DNA of 16,761 bases from JAOUEE01 sp051011595 (GTDB lineage Bacteria > Actinomycetota > Acidimicrobiia > Acidimicrobiales > SHLQ01): the NCBI GenBank assembly GCA_051011595.1, contig JBPCTQ010000350.1:1-16761 (forward strand). Direction: 5' to 3'. Below, piece by piece: positions 1 to 7,319 of this stretch. Numbering within the stretch: position 1 is the first letter of the stretch; each line of letters begins with the position of its first letter. A model generated the notes under the pieces. The model worked only from the letters and a program-made list of their open reading frames with translations. It had not been told where the DNA came from and made no database searches. Both the position numbers and the translations under genes were made by a program.

Positions 1-41
1 TCCCGGCTCAGTCCGTGACCCAGTGAGAACAGGATGATCCG

Positions 42-1754
42 TTGACTTTGACGTTCGACGAGGCCTGCGCGGCCCTCACCAGCGCCGACCAACCGTTCGC
101 CCTGGTCGATGCCGAGATCCGGGGCCGGACCTACAAGGTCTTCGCCAACGCCGCGCCCACCCTGCCTGTGCTGTTCGCCCAGGCCGCCGAACGAGGCGAC
201 CAGGACTTCCTCATCTACGAGGACGAACGCTGGTCCTTCGCCGATGTGGTCGGTCACGGCCATGCTCTGGCCGCCCAGCTGGTCGACGACTTCGGGATCG
301 AAAAGGGCGACCGGGTGGCGATCGCCATGCGCAACTACCCCGAGTGGGTCACCAGTTTCGTGGGCATCCTGTGTGCCGGTGGGGTGGCCGTACCTCTCAA
401 CGCCTGGTGGGGCACCGACGAGCTCGCCTATGGCCTCGAGGACTCGGGTGCCAAGGTCATCATCGCCGACCAGGAACGCCTCGAACGGATCGCCGTTCGA
501 CTCGACGAGCTGGCCGTGGCGCCGATCGTCGTTCGTTGTGGCACCAACCCGGCCGGCGCCACCCGGTACGACGATCTGATCGAGCTGGGAACGGCGGCGC
601 CCGCCGTCGATCTCGAGTCCGACGACGACGCCACCATCTTGTACACCTCGGGAACCACCGGGCATCCCAAGGGTGCGGTGGCCACCCATCGCTGCCACAC
701 CAACGCCCTCATGGGCTACTGGTGCCGAGCCACCGTCGACACCGTCCGCTTCGCCTCCTCTCGCGACGCCGACGACGAGCACCTGCCGTCGGCCGCCGAG
801 GTGGCCAGCGACCCGCCGTCGTTCATCCTCACCGTTCCCCTCTTCCACGTCACGGGGTGTGTGCCGGTCATGCTCGGGGCCTTCGGCATCGGAACCAAGC
901 TGGTGATGATGTTCAAGTGGGAACCTCGCCGGGCGCTCGAGTTGATCGAGCGAGAACGGGTCACCAACTTCGTGGGTGTGCCCACCATGGTGCAGGACGT
1001 TCTCGAATGTCCCGACTTCGACCGCTTCGACACCTCCAGCCTCAAGAGTGTGGGCGGCGGTGGCGCCCCGGCGGCGCCGGAGATGGTGAAACGAGTCGAC
1101 CGCACGTTCAGCCGCGGTCGGCCCGGCATCGGCTACGGCATGACCGAGACCACGGCGTACGGCCCACAGAACTCGGGCGACGAGTACATGGGGCGCCCGT
1201 CGAGCGCCGGCCGCGCCGTACCGGTCATGCAGCTCAAGGTCATCGACGAAGACGGCAACGAGGTGCCCACCAACACCCGTGGCGAGATCTGCTTCTACGG
1301 ACCCAACGTGATCCGCCAGTACTGGAACAAACCCGAAGAGACGGCCGAGGCCTTCGTCGACGGCTGGCTCCGCAGCGGCGACCTGGGCCGAATCGACGAG
1401 GAAGGGTTCGTCTTCATCGAGGATCGAGCCAAGGACGTGGTCATCCGGGCCGGCGAGAACATCGGCTGCATCGAGGTCGAGGCCGCCATCGCCGAACACC
1501 CGGCGGTGTACGAGGTGGCCGTGTTCGGTCTCCCCCACGAGCGCCTGGGTGAGGAGTTGGCCTGCGCGGTGTATCTCAGAGAAGGCGAGTCGGTCACTAT
1601 CGAAGACCTCCAGGATCACGTGGGCGAACGTCTGGCCGCGTTCAAGGTTCCTTCGGTGGTGGTGATCACCGAGGAGATGTTGCCGAGGTCGGCCCAGGGC
1701 AAGATCCTCAAACGGCACATTCGCGACGACATGGCCGCCGAACGTTCGGCGTGA
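42..1754 (+). CDS. Class I adenylate-forming acyl-CoA synthetase (fatty-acyl-CoA ligase-like)
   Basis: The 570-residue product has the full set of ANL-superfamily motifs. The P-loop-like YTSGTTGHPKG lies near residue 200, GYGMTETT near 364, RSGDLG near 442, the hinge DRAKDVVIRAGENI near 462-475, and the C-terminal PRSAQGKILKR carries the catalytic lysine K554. Such enzymes activate a carboxylate with ATP to an acyl-adenylate and pass it to CoA in the cytoplasm. The substrate cannot be read from sequence; a fatty or aromatic acid is likely. TTG at 42 is the only plausible start: an in-frame stop lies at 24-26, and AGGA at 31-34 sits 7 bases upstream as a Shine-Dalgarno. The isomerase-family gene follows after 13 bases, so the two are probably co-transcribed. 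Family call is firm; substrate unknown. Confidence 0.93.
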   Translation: MTLTFDEACAALTSADQPFALVDAEIRGRTYKVFANAAPTLPVLFAQAAERGDQDFLIYEDERWSFADVVGHGHALAAQLVDDFGIEKGDRVAIAMRNYPEWVTSFVGILCAGGVAVPLNAWWGTDELAYGLEDSGAKVIIADQERLERIAVRLDELAVAPIVVRCGTNPAGATRYDDLIELGTAAPAVDLESDDDATILYTSGTTGHPKGAVATHRCHTNALMGYWCRATVDTVRFASSRDADDEHLPSAAEVASDPPSFILTVPLFHVTGCVPVMLGAFGIGTKLVMMFKWEPRRALELIERERVTNFVGVPTMVQDVLECPDFDRFDTSSLKSVGGGGAPAAPEMVKRVDRTFSRGRPGIGYGMTETTAYGPQNSGDEYMGRPSSAGRAVPVMQLKVIDEDGNEVPTNTRGEICFYGPNVIRQYWNKPEETAEAFVDGWLRSGDLGRIDEEGFVFIEDRAKDVVIRAGENIGCIEVEAAIAEHPAVYEVAVFGLPHERLGEELACAVYLREGESVTIEDLQDHVGERLAAFKVPSVVVITEEMLPRSAQGKILKRHIRDDMAAERSA

Positions 1755-1767
1755 ACGGAGCTGTTCG

Positions 1768-2493
1768 ATGACCCTGCCCCTGCCCACCCAGCGCTACGTC
1801 GAGTCGATCACCGCCGACCACCGTCGGGTGTTATCGGCCGCCCAGTCTGCGCCCGATGCGCCCATCGAGGCTTGCCCGGAGTGGGACAACACTGGTCTGC
1901 TCGGACACCTGGGTGACGTCTTCAACTTCGCAGCCACCCAGATCGAGACGGGCGGCTCCGAGATGGCAGCCCCCGACATGTCGGCCAAGTCCGATCCTGC
2001 GACCTGGTACGCCGACGCCGGCGAGCGTCTCATCGACGTGCTGAGCCACACCGACCCCGACCAGACGAGTTGGTCGTGGGCCGGCATTCCCACCGCATCG
2101 TTCTACTTCCGCCGTATGGCGTCCGAGATCGCCGTGCACCGCGTCGATGCTCAGCGGGCAGCCGGCGTGGCGGTTGATGCTGTCGACGCCGACATCGCCA
2201 CCGACGCCATCGACGAGGTGTTCGAGGTCGGCATGCGTTACCGCATGCGCGGGGCCAACGACCAGTACCCCTCCGGATCGCTGCACCTTCATCGCACCGA
2301 CGGCGACGGTGAATGGATGGCACGCGGAGTCGACGGTCGCCTCGAGCTCACCCACGAACACGCCAAGGGTGATGCCGCGGTGCGCGGTTCGGCGTCTGAT
2401 TTGTTGTTGTTCCTGTGGGGTCGCGGGCGAGGCGACACCGAGATCTTCGGCGACGAATCCGTCGCCGAAGCCTGGGCGGCCGTCGCCCCCTGA
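1768..2493 (+). CDS. Maleylpyruvate isomerase family mycothiol-dependent enzyme (DinB-like fold)
   Basis: The 241-residue product matches the TIGR03083-type family: an N-terminal four-helix DinB-like bundle with the CPEWD motif (residues 36-40) followed by a GHLGDVF segment. H47, E120 and H124 fit the zinc triad known from Corynebacterium maleylpyruvate isomerase, including its E-x3-H spacing. Most family members are uncharacterised enzymes thought to use mycothiol, the actinomycete thiol, in isomerisation or thiol-transfer reactions, so the specific reaction here is unknown. ATG 1768 has GGAG at 1757-1760, 7 bases upstream. Its position 13 bases after the acyl-CoA synthetase suggests one transcript and perhaps a shared catabolic or detoxifying role. 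A strong hairpin lies in its last codons. Confidence 0.85.
   Translation: MTLPLPTQRYVESITADHRRVLSAAQSAPDAPIEACPEWDNTGLLGHLGDVFNFAATQIETGGSEMAAPDMSAKSDPATWYADAGERLIDVLSHTDPDQTSWSWAGIPTASFYFRRMASEIAVHRVDAQRAAGVAVDAVDADIATDAIDEVFEVGMRYRMRGANDQYPSGSLHLHRTDGDGEWMARGVDGRLELTHEHAKGDAAVRGSASDLLLFLWGRGRGDTEIFGDESVAEAWAAVAP
2445..2470 (+). other. Perfect 11-bp inverted repeat at the 3' end of the isomerase gene
   Basis: CTTCGGCGACG (2445-2455) and its exact reverse complement (2460-2470) flank an AATC tetraloop, about 23 bases before the TGA at 2491-2493. The RNA would form a very stable stem. No U-tract follows, so it is not a canonical intrinsic terminator. It could be a transcription-end or mRNA-stabilising element for the two-gene unit, or a chance product of GC-rich codons. 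Confidence 0.45.
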
Positions 2494-2566
2494 ATCCCGC
2501 TCGGCCGGCGACGAAGACGGGCCATTTGACTCATCGAACGCCGAGGAGCATCGACATACCGTGACG

Positions 2567-2572
2567 TAAGAT
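2567..2572 (+). promoter_or_regulatory. Possible -10 element for the polysaccharide operon
   Basis: TAAGAT fits the actinobacterial TANNNT -10 consensus and lies in the 127-base gap (2494-2620), the only gap over 100 bases here. No good -35 lies at 16-18 bases; a TTGACT at 2526-2531 is too far upstream. A start near 2579 would give a leader of about 40 bases containing GGAAGG (2602-2607). Weak evidence. Confidence 0.3.
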
Positions 2573-2620
2573 GAGCGTGCGGGCCGAGTGGTCCGCGGCG
2601 CGGAAGGTCAGGTGTCAGGT

Positions 2621-3865
2621 ATGGACGACGGCAACGAGATCACCGAGTCGGCTCGGCTCCTGTTGCGCTGGTCCTGGCTCATCGTGGGTGTCGCGGTGCT
2701 CGTCGGTGCCGTCACCTACGTGTTCACCCGCTCCACGATTGGCGAGGACGCCGAAGCCGAAGCCGTGGTGGCTGTGTCCGAAGCGGTGGCGTGGCCCCAT
2801 CATTTCAGCACCCGTGACGCCTACATCGCGGCCGCCACCGAGACCGGTGTGGTGGAAGGTGTGGTCTCCACCACACCCGGAGTGCAGAGTGTCGATGTCA
2901 GTGCCGGACCCGACGCCACCGGCGACGTCCGGATCGTCATCACCGCCAGCGCAGACGACACCGCCACCGCCATCGACGCCGCAGAGGCCGTGGCCGACGG
3001 GCTGATCGCCCTTGGGGCCACCCAGAACGCCGACAGCCTCGCCGAACAAACCCAGCAGGTCGAGGACGAGCTGGCCGTGGTCACGGCCGGCATCACCGAA
3101 GCCGAGGCCCAAGCAGCCCAAGCGGCAGCCATTCGCGACGATGACGATGCGCCCGACCGCAGCGCCGCAGAAGCAGACTTCTACCAAGCTCGATCGCGGC
3201 TCGACGGGCTGGAGCGCACGCGAGCCGACCTCGAACAAGACCTCGGTCAGCTCCGTATCGAAGCGGCCGGACTGGATCCGGAGATCGTGCACGTCTCGGC
3301 GGCCACGGTGTTGCCGGTGGCCGGCACCAGCGCCGGCGCCATCGCCCTGGCGGCGGGGGCCCTGGCCGGTGCCCTCACCGCCGCGCTGGTTCCCTTCATC
3401 GCTCGCCGACGCGGTCGCGTCGGATCGGCCCGCCGTGTCCGTTCCCTGGTCGGCGACGTACCGGTGCTCGATCTGGGTGCCACACCGATGACCGCGGCCG
3501 ATGGCGCCGGCCTGGTCCTGGCCAGCGTGGGTGCCGGGTCCACCTCGGACTGCGTGGTGATGACCGCCGGGCGCACGATCGCTGCCGAACCTCCCCTCGT
3601 GGACGCACTGTCTGCGCTCACCGCTCGGACCACGTCGGACGGCGTCGGCGGCCAGGTGCCGATCGCCGCGCTCACCGCCGCCGATGCGATCGTCGTCGCC
3701 GTCAGCTCCCGGGACTCGATCGCCGATCTCTCGGCGACCACCCACCGACTCGATGATCTGGGACTGGAACCCTCCTGTGTTGTCCTGTTGGAGGACTTCA
3801 CCACCGTCGCCCGCCAGCCCACCACCGGATCAATGATGTCCGCCGCCGCCCCTGCGGGCTCATGA
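2621..3865 (+). CDS. Wzz/YveK-like polysaccharide chain-length regulator with P-loop-less kinase-like tail
   Basis: The 414-residue product has the layout of polysaccharide co-polymerases. A first membrane helix (about 14-35) is followed by an extracytoplasmic region with a coiled coil (about 137-216) and a second helix (about 236-260). A basic IARRRGR stop-transfer precedes a cytoplasmic tail of about 150 residues. Such proteins set chain length in Wzy-dependent synthesis and often carry or partner a BY-type tyrosine kinase. Here the tail looks like a decayed kinase fold: where GxxGxGK[ST] is expected it reads VVMTAGRTIAAEPP, with no P-loop lysine, and there is no tyrosine cluster at the end. 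I chose ATG 2621; in-frame GTG 2612 (4 bases after GGAAGG) and GTG 2588 are alternatives. The stop overlaps the next start in ATGA (3862-3865). Confidence 0.75.
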   Translation: MDDGNEITESARLLLRWSWLIVGVAVLVGAVTYVFTRSTIGEDAEAEAVVAVSEAVAWPHHFSTRDAYIAAATETGVVEGVVSTTPGVQSVDVSAGPDATGDVRIVITASADDTATAIDAAEAVADGLIALGATQNADSLAEQTQQVEDELAVVTAGITEAEAQAAQAAAIRDDDDAPDRSAAEADFYQARSRLDGLERTRADLEQDLGQLRIEAAGLDPEIVHVSAATVLPVAGTSAGAIALAAGALAGALTAALVPFIARRRGRVGSARRVRSLVGDVPVLDLGATPMTAADGAGLVLASVGAGSTSDCVVMTAGRTIAAEPPLVDALSALTARTTSDGVGGQVPIAALTAADAIVVAVSSRDSIADLSATTHRLDDLGLEPSCVVLLEDFTTVARQPTTGSMMSAAAPAGS

Positions 3866-5058
3866 CGGCAACGACCACGGGTCGCCACCAGCCACTCGAT
3901 CACCTGGTGCTGGCCGGTGTGTTGGTTCTGCTCGCCGTCGAGCCCACAGCCGTCGGCATCGGCAGCGAGAACGCCGACGTCGACGTCACCCGCTGGGTGA
4001 TCAGGCTGGTCACCTACGGGCTCGCCTTCGCGGCCTTCTTGGTCTGGACGCCGAGCCTGTCTCGGCTCCGGGCACCACTGGGGTGGCTGCTGGCCACTGG
4101 CCTGGCGCTGATGATCATGGCCCCGTGGGGCCTCAACCCGGTGGGCGACGCCCTGGTGGCCTTCGGCGTGTTGGTCACGGTCTTGTACGCGGTGACGGTG
4201 GTGGACCGGCTCGGGTTCGACCGGGTCATGTTGGTGACCCTCGCCGTGCTGACCGTTGTGGTCACGATCGGTCTCGCCGACTCGATCGGTGACGCCCGCA
4301 GCAGCGGTCTCAGCGGAGGAGCCAATGGCTTCGGTATCCAGGGGGCGCTCGTTGTGGTCTTGGCCACTCACCGCTGGTTGCGATCGACGTCGCCGGTATG
4401 GCTCTTGTTGGTCCCCATCGGGATGGCGGCCACCATCGCCTCCGACAGTCGCGTGGCGCTTCTGGCCATCGCGGTCGGCATCTTCATGCTCGTCCGCGAT
4501 GTACTCCCGCCGCTGAGTGCGGTCCTCGTGGTGATCGTGGTGGCGGCCGCGCTGGTCAGCACCTTGTCGGCCGACATCGCCACCGACGTGGCGGTCGAGG
4601 CCAGTCGGTCGGGCGAAGCCGAGGAGATCGCCACCCTGACCGGGCGCACCGACATCTGGAGCGCGTCGGTCGATGCGGTCCAGGCCCGACCGCTCACCGG
4701 ATGGGGCATCACCGGCGTCCGGGAGGTCTATCTCGATGCCTTCGAGCGGGGCGAACTCGCCTTCGAGGTCCAGGACGGCCACAACGTGCTCGTCCAGCTC
4801 ACGCTGATGGGCGGCATCATCCCGGCTGTCCTGTTCGCCGCAGCCGCCCTCTCGTACCTGCTGCGCCTTTCGGCGTCGACCGTCCGCCTGCGTGACGCGT
4901 TGGTGGCCATGGTGCTGATCCATGGCATCACCGAAGCGGTGGTCAGCGCCGAGCCACGCCTGTTCTGGTTCCTGTTCGCATTGGCCCTCGCCTCGGCCGC
5001 GGGGGCCGGCCGCGGCCACCCGAGCCTGCGGAGCCCCTCCACAGCCATGGCGCCATGA
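3862..5058 (+). CDS. O-antigen polymerase/ligase family (Wzy-like) membrane protein
   Basis: The 398-residue polytopic protein has about ten predicted membrane helices, spread from residue 12 to 260 and again after 310. The large extracytoplasmic loop between them carries the Wzy_C/O-antigen-ligase signature: LTGRTDIW (about 257-264), PLTGWGITG (about 276-284) and DGHNVLVQ with H307. Such proteins polymerise lipid-linked repeat units, or ligate them to an acceptor, on the outer face of the membrane. Between a Wzz-like regulator and a flippase, a polymerase role is favoured. It overlaps its neighbours by ATGA on both sides (3862-3865 and 5055-5058), which indicates translational coupling. Polymerase versus ligase cannot be settled from sequence. 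Confidence 0.85.
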   Translation: MTATTTGRHQPLDHLVLAGVLVLLAVEPTAVGIGSENADVDVTRWVIRLVTYGLAFAAFLVWTPSLSRLRAPLGWLLATGLALMIMAPWGLNPVGDALVAFGVLVTVLYAVTVVDRLGFDRVMLVTLAVLTVVVTIGLADSIGDARSSGLSGGANGFGIQGALVVVLATHRWLRSTSPVWLLLVPIGMAATIASDSRVALLAIAVGIFMLVRDVLPPLSAVLVVIVVAAALVSTLSADIATDVAVEASRSGEAEEIATLTGRTDIWSASVDAVQARPLTGWGITGVREVYLDAFERGELAFEVQDGHNVLVQLTLMGGIIPAVLFAAAALSYLLRLSASTVRLRDALVAMVLIHGITEAVVSAEPRLFWFLFALALASAAGAGRGHPSLRSPSTAMAP

Positions 5059-7319
5059 CCGAGCTGCAGCCGCATCCGCTGGCCACCCGCACCGTCAAGG
5101 TTGCGGTCTGCATCGCCACCCGGCACCGGCCCGAGGGGCTGCGCCGGCTGCTCACATCGTTGGCAGCCCTCGAAGTCGGCCTCGACCACGTCGAGGTCAC
5201 GGTGATCGTGGCCGACAACGGCGACGACCACACGGCTGCCCTCGTACACGGCGAGTTCGCCCCCGGCGCACCGTTCGAGTGCATCTATCTTCACGAACCC
5301 CGGGCTGGATTCGTCCACGCCCGCAACGCCGTTCTCGACACGGTCGACCTCGACACCGACTGGGTCGCATTCCTCGACGACGACGAGGATGTCCATCCAC
5401 TGTGGCTGCTCGAGTTGTTGGCGGCCGCCGATCAGCATCAGGCCGACGTGGTGGCGGGCCGTATCGTGGCCGTCTGCGCCGAACCGGTCGAAGACTGGAG
5501 ACTCGAGCTTCGTAACATCGACCATGGTGATGCCCCCACCGGAACGCCGGTGACCCATGCCGCCGGCGGCAACCTGCTGATTCGCCGCCACCTCCTGCAC
5601 ACCACCCGCTTCGACGAGGACTTCAATCGCTCCGGCGGCGAAGACGGCATGATCACCCTGCAGCTGGGCGCAGACGGGGCCACCATGATCTGGTGCCGGG
5701 AGGCGGTGGTGCACGATCACCTGGTCCCCAGCGATTTCGACACCGCAACCGTGCTCAAACGCGAGCTCCAGGGCAGCCAGACCTTCGCTCGGGCCCGTCG
5801 CCTCACTGCCGGCCGCTCGCCACAGCAGATCGTGGCCCCGTGTGCACGACTCCTCCAGGGGTTGGTGCTGACGCTGCTCGGTTGGGTGACACGATCCCCG
5901 GCACGGCGGGTCGACGGATCGGTCCGGATGGCCCGGGCCGTGGGTTCGATCATGGGGTTCACTTCGTTGGGGCTCCGTCCATGGCCGTCTTCGCCGACCG
6001 AGACCGACGCCGCTCCCGACGACGGCGCGTTCGGCGGTCAAGGTCTGCGCCGGGCGGTGGGTAATACGGGATGGAACAGCGTTGGACTGGCCGTGTCCGC
6101 GGTTTCGGGCCTCATCGTGTTCGCCACCCTGACCCGAATGCTCGATGCCGCCACCTTCGGCATCTACGCCGGTTCGGTGGCCATCGCCGCCATCGCTCTG
6201 GGTTTCGCCTCCTTCGGAGCCCCCGAGCTCCTCATGCGGTCCGTCGCCCACCAGGAATCCTCGGCCATCGACGCCTGGGCTCGGGGAGCACGGGTCACGT
6301 TGCTCACCACGGTGGTGGTCCTGGCTCTGCTCGCCGTTCCCGCCCGCCTGCTCATCCCCCAGGTTTCCACCTGGGTGGTCCTGTTGTTGGCCGCGTCGGA
6401 CTTCATCAACTTCGCTCTCAACAAGACCAACGCCGCCCTTTTCTACAGCGAACGCGATTTCCTACGGGGCAATATGGCTTCGTCGGCCGGCGATGTCACC
6501 AAAGCCATCGCCGTGCTCACGTTGTGGGCAATGGGGGCCAGCTCGTTGGAGGCCATCGCCATCGCCTTCGCGCTCGCGTCGACGACCGCGGTGGTGATCG
6601 GCACCTCGTTGGTATTGGTGCATCACGGCCGGCCAGGCCGGATCCAACCGGCGGGACGGGTCTACGTGGGTCAGGGCCTGTCGCTCGCTGCTGGGCAGGC
6701 ATCGGCCTCGATCAACGCCGGTGTCGACCAGACCCTTCTGGTACGGGCCGAATTCGAACGCGATGCCGGCCTCTACGGGGTGGCGGTGCGGCTGATGAAC
6801 TACGCCATGATCCCGGCCCGGGCCTGGTTGGGCACCACGTATCCGGAGTACTTCGACCGCGGGACACAGGGCATCGGATCAGTGATCGCCTTCGGCCGTC
6901 GCGTCGGCCGGCCCCTGATCGGCTGGTCGGTGTGTGTCGGAACGATTCTTTTCGTCGGCGCACCCGTCGCCGAACGGCTGCTCGGCGACGAATACCGGGA
7001 CTCGGCCGCAGTCATCGCCGCCATCGCCGGAATCCCGCTGCTGTTGATGCTGCGCTCCATCATGAGCGACATCCTGGTGAGCACCGGACGATTCGGGACT
7101 CGGAGCGCGGCCATCGCCGTCACCGCCGCAGTCAACGTGGGGCTCAACCTCTGGCTCATCCCCGACCACTCGTGGCGCGGGGCAGTGGTGGCGACCTACG
7201 TCTCGGAGATCCTTCTCCTCACCATCCTGGGCACCGCCATCACTCGGGCGGCGAGGAGTGAGGCGTTCGAGCGAGACCCAGTCGCTGAAACAGAGGTGTC
7301 AGCACATGCGTCGTCGTGA
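5055..7319 (+). CDS. Fusion of family 2 glycosyltransferase and Wzx-type polysaccharide flippase
   Basis: One uninterrupted 754-residue frame holds two proteins that are normally separate. Residues 1-310 are a GT-A glycosyltransferase: an AVCIATRHRPEGLRRLL start, VIVADNGDD, a DXD-type metal site FLDDDED (106-112), GGNLLIRR (from 171) and GGEDG (194-198). A hydrophobic segment near 257-280 may anchor it to the membrane. After an acidic linker (about 312-328), residues 330-735 form a roughly 12-helix MATE/Wzx-like flippase. It begins at GLRRAVGNTGWNSVGL and contains TLTRMLDAATFGIY, DQTLLVRAEF and GLYGVAVRLMNYAMIPARAW. The inferred role is to add a sugar to an undecaprenyl-linked intermediate and then translocate it. 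ATG 5055 overlaps the upstream stop as ATGA. The last 80 bases are shared, antisense, with the next gene. Confidence 0.9.
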   Translation: MTELQPHPLATRTVKVAVCIATRHRPEGLRRLLTSLAALEVGLDHVEVTVIVADNGDDHTAALVHGEFAPGAPFECIYLHEPRAGFVHARNAVLDTVDLDTDWVAFLDDDEDVHPLWLLELLAAADQHQADVVAGRIVAVCAEPVEDWRLELRNIDHGDAPTGTPVTHAAGGNLLIRRHLLHTTRFDEDFNRSGGEDGMITLQLGADGATMIWCREAVVHDHLVPSDFDTATVLKRELQGSQTFARARRLTAGRSPQQIVAPCARLLQGLVLTLLGWVTRSPARRVDGSVRMARAVGSIMGFTSLGLRPWPSSPTETDAAPDDGAFGGQGLRRAVGNTGWNSVGLAVSAVSGLIVFATLTRMLDAATFGIYAGSVAIAAIALGFASFGAPELLMRSVAHQESSAIDAWARGARVTLLTTVVVLALLAVPARLLIPQVSTWVVLLLAASDFINFALNKTNAALFYSERDFLRGNMASSAGDVTKAIAVLTLWAMGASSLEAIAIAFALASTTAVVIGTSLVLVHHGRPGRIQPAGRVYVGQGLSLAAGQASASINAGVDQTLLVRAEFERDAGLYGVAVRLMNYAMIPARAWLGTTYPEYFDRGTQGIGSVIAFGRRVGRPLIGWSVCVGTILFVGAPVAERLLGDEYRDSAAVIAAIAGIPLLLMLRSIMSDILVSTGRFGTRSAAIAVTAAVNVGLNLWLIPDHSWRGAVVATYVSEILLLTILGTAITRAARSEAFERDPVAETEVSAHASS

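Noticed and set aside
344..1552. 402-codon open frame in another plus-strand frame of the acyl-CoA synthetase gene
   Set aside because: It is an Arg/Gly/His-rich shadow of a gene with a full ANL motif set.
3247..5019. 590-codon open frame on the minus strand
   Set aside because: It lies antisense to the Wzz-like and Wzy-like genes. Its product is rich in H, Q, R, G and D with no recognisable domain, as expected for a shadow frame in GC-rich DNA.
4728..6251. 507-codon open frame on the minus strand
   Set aside because: It is antisense to the polymerase and glycosyltransferase domains, which have clear motifs. The product has low-complexity composition and no family signature.
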